From Saccoglossus kowalevskii (Eukaryota > Hemichordata > Enteropneusta > Harrimaniidae): a stretch of 21,192 nt of DNA. Shown here in pieces: positions 11,001 through 20,000 of the stretch (positions are counted from its first letter, which is position 1; every line of letters starts with the position of its first letter). The stretch covers positions 7,265 to 28,456 of the forward strand of contig NW_003155301.1 in assembly GCF_000003605.2 (NCBI RefSeq), written 5' to 3'. The notes under the pieces were generated by a model that saw nothing but the letters and a program-made list of their open reading frames with translations, had not been told where the DNA came from and searched no databases. A program made the translations under genes and the position numbers.

Positions 11001-14000
11001 CATGCAATCCTGTGGCCAGTTCATCTTATTTCTCAACAAAACATCAGTCAAAACACTTTTTCATTACCTTTATGAGATCCAAACGCTGGGGCTTTTGGCG
11101 GCCATGACTGTAATACCGGTGTTCCATCTTCATTCAATGGTGGTTGCTGAGCAACTACCTTTTCTTCTCCATCTAGGACATCTTCACCATAATCTGCAAG
11201 AACCAAAAAATCATAGTTCACAGTAGGAAGCATATTTGTATACATTGATAGATCCTACACCAAATATGTACACCAAATAAAAAGCCACAAATAAACATTG
11301 CTCTCATCACTAGTCACAAAACAGTTTTAATTACACAGAATTACATTACTTAAATTTTTATTAAAAGTTACACTATTATTGGCATTATTGTGACAGTTTT
11401 GTTTTGGAAAACTTAGTAATTTTTGTTTTGTGTATATGTGTAAAACCACTTATTTTCACTGGCATTTAATTTCACTATTTTGATGTCTTGAGCAATTTCA
11501 CTGGGTTTTAAGTTTTGGTCATTCTATGTGTTCATGTGGATTCATTTTAAAAATTACAATTTAAAAAAAAACAGTGAATAATTATTGCATTACAATATAT
11601 AGTTGTGAATATTGTTATCACTATTTTGGTTTTTAAATGTGTTATATAATTATTGATTGAGACACAAATCACCAACTTTTTTCTTTTTTTTGTTTTTTCT
11701 TTTGGTGTAACCAAGTTCAAAATATTAATGGACATTCTTGGAACAATTTCCATAGCAATCCATGTCAAAGATTTCCTTCACATATAAATAAATAGTATTT
11801 ATCAAAAAACCAAATAGTTTCTAACATTCCAAAGTATCCATCTCATATCTTATATACCACATAATTTGGTATTCTTATGTTTTATTATGTAAAACATAAA
11901 TTAAAACCATGTTGTAAAGACATGGAAACCAGTAATTATGTTTTACAAAACAAAGTGAACTGAATATATTGAAGTTATATTATGAATATTCACTGAATGC
12001 TTGAATTTGAATGGACATTTATTAAACACACATATTAATTTCATACCTTGGATTGTTTCCGTTATTATGACTGGCGGTGGTGTGGGAGGGGGTGGTGGCA
12101 CTGGACATGGTATTTCCCATTTCACATCATCTGGATCTAAATCTGGATCTAAGTCTTGGTTGGCGAGAAACTCATCCTGTGTTTCCATTGTCTGACCTTG
12201 GAGAAATGGAATCAGCATACGGAGGAAATTGTGGACATCTTGTTGGCATTTAATATCACCATCACTTAACATCTTGCCGAGTTCCTTTCTAATCTCTTGG
12301 TGAGTATAAATATCTCGGGTAAAGTCATCAACAATGTAGAATTCACGTTTATCTTTCAAGCAACAAACTATATTCTCGGAAATGTTCATCGTATCATCGG
12401 TCTTTAGGCGATACACAGCTTCTAAGCGGTCAACTTGCCCATACCGAATTGTCTGCAACAACAATGCTGTGTTGCACTCTTGAAGTTTACTATAGACGTT
12501 CTCATGCTTAGAAGAGAGAAACAGTTGGATGTATGGCACAACCTCATGACAGAAAGTCTGTAAATCTGGACAGGGTTTCACTAGTGAAGGAATGTATTCT
12601 TTTTCAATACATTTACTGAGATGTTGTATTTGACAAATCTCCAAGAAGGTGTTCAGATGATTTTTCTTGTAGGTCAAATCTGAATGAGAGAACATACATA
12701 CATAGATTAACAGGTTAATAGTACACTAATGAAAATATAATTCGGATTCCCACAGGTATTAGCTTTCAGTTCTGATTTAAGACCTTTTTATTGTTATTTT
12801 AAAACCAATTGTTAGGGAATTGATAAAATATATATTACATATATAAACCAAACTCACATAAAAAACAAAATAAAAAGCAAACCAAAAACATGGTTATCAT
12901 GGTTACCTCTCAAAATATGCACTAAAACTAGTAAGTATATTCATTACAAACTTCTTAGGTAACTTTTATAGCCTGAATTAAACAATACTACACAATACTA
13001 GCCTGATATGTGTATTTGTACTCGGGCACAGGATATCATTTATCCAACGCTAATTGGGACAAGTTTACTAACACCAATGTTTGGACTGTAATATATTTCG
13101 TACATGCCACACAGATGATGAATATCCAGCTGAACTTTTTTGAGCGACTCCATTCTGGACAAAAACTCTCTCTACAAGCAATAAAAATATTACTATACCG
13201 AGTCGTTTATCAAATTTGCATTAAAAGATCGTGATCACAAAATCAGCACAGATGATGATTTGTTATTATTTTCATTTGCTGAAACTTTTGAAAACTTTTG
13301 AAAAATCAAAATACTGTCAAAATATCTGTTTTTATAACATTTAAGATTTCTACAGGAACCCTGACACTGTAAAATATATTCATGCATAAGCTATTGTGGA
13401 ATACATGATTGACCATACTTACGAGTTTTATGCTTACGAGCATTCCGATTTCTAGAATCACCAAGGTCAAGTATATGGATATTTTTCTCTTTGAATAACA
13501 ACTCCAAATGCGGATCATCTCCAATATACAAAGCATCATCACTAGTCACCCATTTATTGCATTTAGTCGGGAATATCTTCTCTTTACTGATCAAAGACGA
13601 CAGATGTTTACTGTAAGCAGGCGATATCTGTGGTTGATGTCTTTGTAAAGTTGATTCGTCCAGACACTTCTCACCCAAGACTGCGTATAAGTGAAACACC
13701 TCCTGCAGCTGGGTAGAGTTCGGTAACGATGTAATGTCAACGACATGTAACAATAACGCTATGTAGTCTGTCATCACTGGAGTGCAACTGATTCTTAGTG
13801 ATTCTAAGAAGAAAGATTTAATATCCTCCGGGTAGTGTTGCTGAAGCTGTGGACGTTGTGGCACTTTGATATGCGACGTTACAGCTGATTCAGCGTACTT
13901 CATAAATAAACCAGTCGGATCAGACCAATAGACATTTGACTTGTGATGGAACTTTCCATTCACTGATATATCGTATTTTACATCAGGAGTGTCAGGTATG

Positions 14001-17000
14001 AATACTACTGGGAACTTTTCAAATAGTTGTGTTAATTGTGACGGGTTAGCTTGTTGTTGTAAATACCCATAGACACGCATGATGTGTTTGAGTGATGTCT
14101 GGAAGGGTTTACCAGTCTTAGTGTCTCCGTCATCTCCACTGCACCACTGCTGTAAGTGACTTATGATGACATCAGCGTTGATGTGTCCAATTGTCTTTAC
14201 TTGTAAATGCTGAATTAGTTCATTAGTTTCTTTGATGTCCGTCATCGCATAGTAGACATGGTCAGCTAACAACGCATACAGTGATTCACTGAATAGATGC
14301 GTTTCTTTACCAGATCGGTAAACTGGAGCGTCTTGTCGACTGCCCTGACTATAACGAACGCATGGCAACCACGGTTGCAACTGTAAATGGATGCTAAATG
14401 ATGATGGTGCAGACTTCAATATGTTGCCATGGTGATCGCAAACACTGCCATTTAAATATTTAGAGTATGTGCTTTGCCACTCTTCTTCTAGAAGTCTGAG
14501 GAGGATTCGGCTCTGATGGAGACGTTGTTCAGTGGTGATGTTTTCAGCCGTGACTAAACTGTGGAATTCATCACAAATGTAATCTTCGATATAAAAGCAG
14601 CCATCTTGTGATCTAGGCCAGAATTTATAGACTGCAGCCCATGGAGAATGAGCCTGTGAAATATAATGCCAGAAATAATGGTGAATCTACCTTTTAGATT
14701 AAACACAGTATAAATTAAAATTTTAAACTATTCATGCATCAGAACTGTTATATATTGTTACGTATTTCTGTGTTTTGTTTAGTTTTGTTTTTGTGAATGC
14801 AAACACATTTACCATCGAGTAATTGTCTATAAAGGGGTCGTCATACTTGAATTTGTGGTCATTCACAACAATACCTCGCGTGGTCAGCAGGTGTGTCAAG
14901 GTTCTGGTGTCGCCATGTGGCATGTGAGACAATTGGGTGCCCATTCACTGCATGTACTTCAACACCGTCACGTTTGGTCGATCGTTATCAATGCTGCAGT
15001 TCAGCAATTACTTCAAAGGCATGTTCGCCGACTGACTACTGCAGCTGAGCAGCTGAAGAATCATAAGGTGCGTGAACATCGCCGACTGACTACCTCAACT
15101 CTATGAAATGACCAGCGAATTGCCATTTGTGTATTTCCGCGCTACCGTAGCCAAAGGTATTTCTTATGGAACTGACTGTGTTCACGAACTGAGCTAAAGT
15201 GTTTGCGTACATATTGAATCGTGAATAATTATATTGAATCCCTATGATTTGTATTTGTATGACAGTATATTGTAATTGATCAACTATTTCAAGGGGCAAG
15301 CATTCCAAATAATTGTATATTTCTATTGAGTTAAGATACGATTGTGTTAGCATATTGGGCCACAATCGAGCGTAGTTATATCGTAGTAGATGCGATTTGG
15401 TGGAGTTTGAAGCCACTGTTTAAATATGGTACTATTTATTGTAGTGATTATTGTGGTGTTTCTGAAGCCACTGTTTAATTAGTTGAATTGAATTGAATTG
15501 AATTGGAGTTCGTTGTTGCGAAATCCAGCTGTAGTCTGGTGTTAGGATAATTTATTCATGGGATGTTCCCAACGCTTAACCTTAGTTTGTAACGAATTGA
15601 ATACGGCGTGGATGCCGGTGATATTATAAGTATGTTGTATTTGACCAATATTGAAATTATAGTACTTTATTTTATGTAACTTTTCATATACTGTACAATC
15701 CAGTGATACCTGGTGAGCACACTATATATATTTATACGAATACAATATTTAGTTCTGATAACAACTTGTTTTTGTGTAGCTTCTTGTTGCGATTCCCTTG
15801 TTTGAGTTGGGGTCAACGGAAAGATTCGTTTCTGACCGTCATCCGACTTTCGGTTCAAACTCGGCCGTAACAATATACACTCTTTTATGTCAGATCATGT
15901 GTTTCCTAAGGGGATTTAGTGCCTTTATCTATTACATTGTTAAGTATACAATGAGCTGGTTGCACCAGGGAATAAAGAAACAATTGAACCAACATCCATC
16001 TTAAATAGATGGTGCCCTCTAGTGGGCTAGTGTGTATTCCTACTGTTTTTATCCCAACATTCTGATAAACTGTGATACCTCATTCCAAAATTACCATTTT
16101 TTTTTTAAAAAACAATTCTAACACAACATGTTTTGACATTGACTTCTGCACTTCAGAACGCTTTTGGGAATTCCTGGATAATCAATTTTTTTGGTGACAA
16201 GTATAAGCATGATAAGTTTTATTATTTCAGTGTTTGGTATTGATAAGAAATCATTTTTATGGCAAAAATATTGAAACAAATTACTTACAATCTCGCTTTC
16301 TTGAAGGACAACTTTCTCTTTTTTCACAGCTAAGGAGTTAAGAACACCTAACTTGATGAAAAATGACTTCCAACTTGAAACATTCTGCTGTGAATTATTT
16401 CGCTGTAAGTAGCAACTATCAAGAAGAACCCAATCATATCCTGAGTGAAGAAAAATAAACAAAATAATCAATATTGTGTTGTTTATTTGATATGTTATTT
16501 CCAGTTTATTTTTTTATTTCATCGGTCAACAACATTAATCTTTTTCCAACATTCGCTGAAGGTACAAATAGAATAAGTGAATAATATGAGGTTATTTTGA
16601 GGATACAGCAAAGTATGCACAAAGACAGTACAGCAGGAGTATCGACCAACACACAGCAGCGGTTGATGTGACCATGTACTGTCTGAGTGCATACTATGCA
16701 GTCTTCCCATAATAACCTTATTATTATACATCTTTTCCTCCCACAAATACATCATGGGAATGTCGAAATCCAACTTTTTTGTGTGGGGTCTGTTCTAACC
16801 CTTGGGGCAGCCATTTTCGTTTTTTATTATTAGAATTTGCATTTCCAAATATGATAGGATGAAAATACCCACTGCAATACCGAAAAATTACCGTACACTG
16901 TAACTTATGGCGTTATGGTGACAGATGTATAATAAAATGTATTTTCAGCTTGAGAAATCCTAACCTGGTAGATCTTTCTGGAAATTTAATTTATTTGCAT

Positions 17001-20000
17001 AATCCGTTGTGAAATGCACAGGTATGGAATGAGGATTCTTCAAACCGTGGTTGGTAATTATTCTGGCAATCGTTTTCAACTCATCTAAGTCACAAACTGA
17101 AGGAGTTTTCTCGTGCTCTTCCTTGATGTATATCAAATATTGCATCAACAACTCACGATCTTTTTTCTACAAGACAAAACATAGATTATATTCTGTTGAT
17201 AACTGGTTTTTAGTTTTGGTCTCATTTTCCAACCACTGTAAAATACTTTATTCTAGCTGGAATAACTTTTTGGGTGTTTTATATGAAATTTATTTTCACT
17301 TATTTCTGATGAGTTGAATGTAAAATATAGAAGAAAAGGTATATTCGATAGATTTTATTTTCACTGAATCATTCCTTCAGTGAAAATTATTTCCAAGCGA
17401 AAATAAAGTATTTTACTGTACCATAAATGCAAAATGTTGTGGGTATATATAATCCATCATGTATGTAACATGTCTGGCTTAAATGTGCACATATCATTAT
17501 AAGCTTTGAGGATATAAATAATCTCAGACAATGATGTAGATATGGCATAAACATATGAAATGAATTACTGCGTTGTATGGTCAATGTCTGTGTACCTGCC
17601 ACTTGTCAGATCCCAAATACAGAAATAATAGTTTGAGGTATATACCAGTATGAACCCTTAATACACATTACACAAACTATTGGAAGTATGGACAATGTAC
17701 TACTTGAGTAGAATAAAAACGAACGCTAATTTATTCATAAATTTAAAAGTTTTCACTTTTGACCCACATTTCAAGAAAACAACGGTTCACACATTACAAT
17801 TACGGACACGGTTTGATTCACAGTTTACCGATCAGTTCATAACAATATACAGGTTTGTCTGCAACTTCAGTATGTTTTCCTTATGTTTGTTTTGAGTTAA
17901 AAAACTCAAAAAGGCCTATTTTCGAGGAGGGATACACGCATACACTTCAGTGTTTTGAGAAAAAAATAACATTTTCACACAATTCACATACAGAGCTAAC
18001 TAAAAATATATAACGTATAGGTGTTCAAAGGCCATTTTCACTGTGAAATACAGGTTTGAATATAAGTGCCCACGAACCTGGGTCTCATCCTTAAGTGAAT
18101 CATAGCATAGTATCCTCAATGTTTGCTTACCTGCCACTTGTCAGATCTCAATACAGGAATAATATGATTGTGAATAACTTCTCTTGGTTTCATTTCACAC
18201 ACTCCCAGTATTTTTAATACACTGTGGACTTGTGAGTTTCCTACTTCATCTAAGCAGGTTAATAATTCCATGGGAACTGTGTTTAAATCGCTCTCCAGGT
18301 ATTTCAGATGACCTGGTAGACAACAGGTGAATGGAATAATTCAAAATGTGCGACAGATTACAGTGGGCACAAACAAGATTCATCGGTCAACTTGAAACTG
18401 GGGAAGTACGAATCAATGTTCAAATAACCCCGTCAACTGTAGGGGGATTGCAAATAATATTCCCATGGATAATTTACAAATTCTTTTGCATAGTCGGATT
18501 ACAAAACAAAATTGCAATATGAAAACAGACAGCTTACCCATAGTACATACCTAGACTAAAATTAATTAGTCCAAAATCAAGTGGGGTCAGGGTAAGATTG
18601 TCACAAAATGTATCTATAAGCCCCTGTTTCGGACCAACAAAAAAACGGCGTTATCCAAGTTTATTGGTAGATATTGATTTGGACTTTGAAAAAAAACTTG
18701 ATACATACTTTAGAATAGAAACATCCCGCGTTTTTTACAACCCACTACTGAATGTTGCTATTTGTGCGACCAGTCGCTGTGCAGAGAATTTACACTGAAT
18801 TTTGATAATCACTGATATGTATAATCATGTGAGATGCAACGCAATGATAAAAGCATTACCAGTACAGCCCCAATATGAGTACTTGTGTCCACACAAAAAT
18901 GAGAACATCTGCCCACCCAGCATTGAACAACTGATTTTCTGTTTATGACGCCAATATTCTGACAGTAATATATAAAACATGCTACACGGTATACAACTTA
19001 CTTTGCTTTGTGATGAATTGTGACTTGCTTTGTTGTCTACCATCACCAGATACAGGAAAGAAGACGCTGAACTCAGACAAGGACACAAATCCGCCATTAG
19101 ATAAGGGAATAATTCTGATATTAGTGACTTGTTTAATGATATCATCTTCTGGTATGTTGAATTCACTTTCCATCAAACGGTGTAAACATGCCAGCCATTT
19201 AGCAACAAAACCGATAGTTATGTTATTACCTGCACACAACAGATTACATAAACAAAGTGTTAATTAATCCCATTGCAAATTAAGCATAACTATTTTGGGA
19301 ATAAATTAGTGAAATACTTTATTTTAGCTAGAATTAATTTTTGCTGAAAAGACTTTTTGAGTGTTTTGTATGGAATTTATTTTCACTGATTTTTGACAAA
19401 TATAAAATATAGAAAAAAAGGAATATACGCTGGATTTTATTTTCACTGAATTATTCTTTCAGCGAAAATTAATTCCAAGCAAAAATATTTTACAGTAAAG
19501 CAAATTATGCTAAATTATGGTAAACGACTAAGTCATGGTTATCATTAAAACATAGAAATCCTGCAACACGTCAATTACAATAGCCAATTAATTAACCAAG
19601 CATTAAAATAGGTGAACAAAACCATGCTGACACAAACACTGACAACACAGTCCCAGAGTAGTTTTTACAGATAGTGGACCTCAATATTCAGTACAAATCA
19701 CATGTAGATGTAGAAATCTACTAAAGGACTTCAGTGCATGGCCTTTTTTTAGGTTTAAAATTTGATCAATCAAAGAATGTCTAGGAAATGACTCTAACGA
19801 CAGAATGGATGCATAGACGAACAGACTTCATCTGAAATGGGGACGAATTAGTACCAGTAAGCAAGAACGAGTCATTTCCCAAGGGGTTGTTCTAAAAATA
19901 AAATGACCTTTTTAACTTCTAAATAAAAACATGACTACTATGTATTTTTGTAGAAGATATATAAATATTCCATCAATAAAAACTATCGATATATCTTAAA

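Noticed and set aside
12001-12195. Plus-strand glycine-rich frame
   Set aside because: It is the antisense of the poly-proline linker encoded by the minus-strand exon.
13010-13234. Plus-strand frame in an intron
   Set aside because: There are no flanking splice logic, domain or compositional signs of coding; likely chance.
15850-15870. GGTTCAAAC, resembling a tRNA T-loop
   Set aside because: No matching T-arm, acceptor stem or anticodon arm can be folded around it.
18598-18798. Plus-strand frame in an intron
   Set aside because: It lacks a start context and any family resemblance and lies in an intron of the minus-strand gene.
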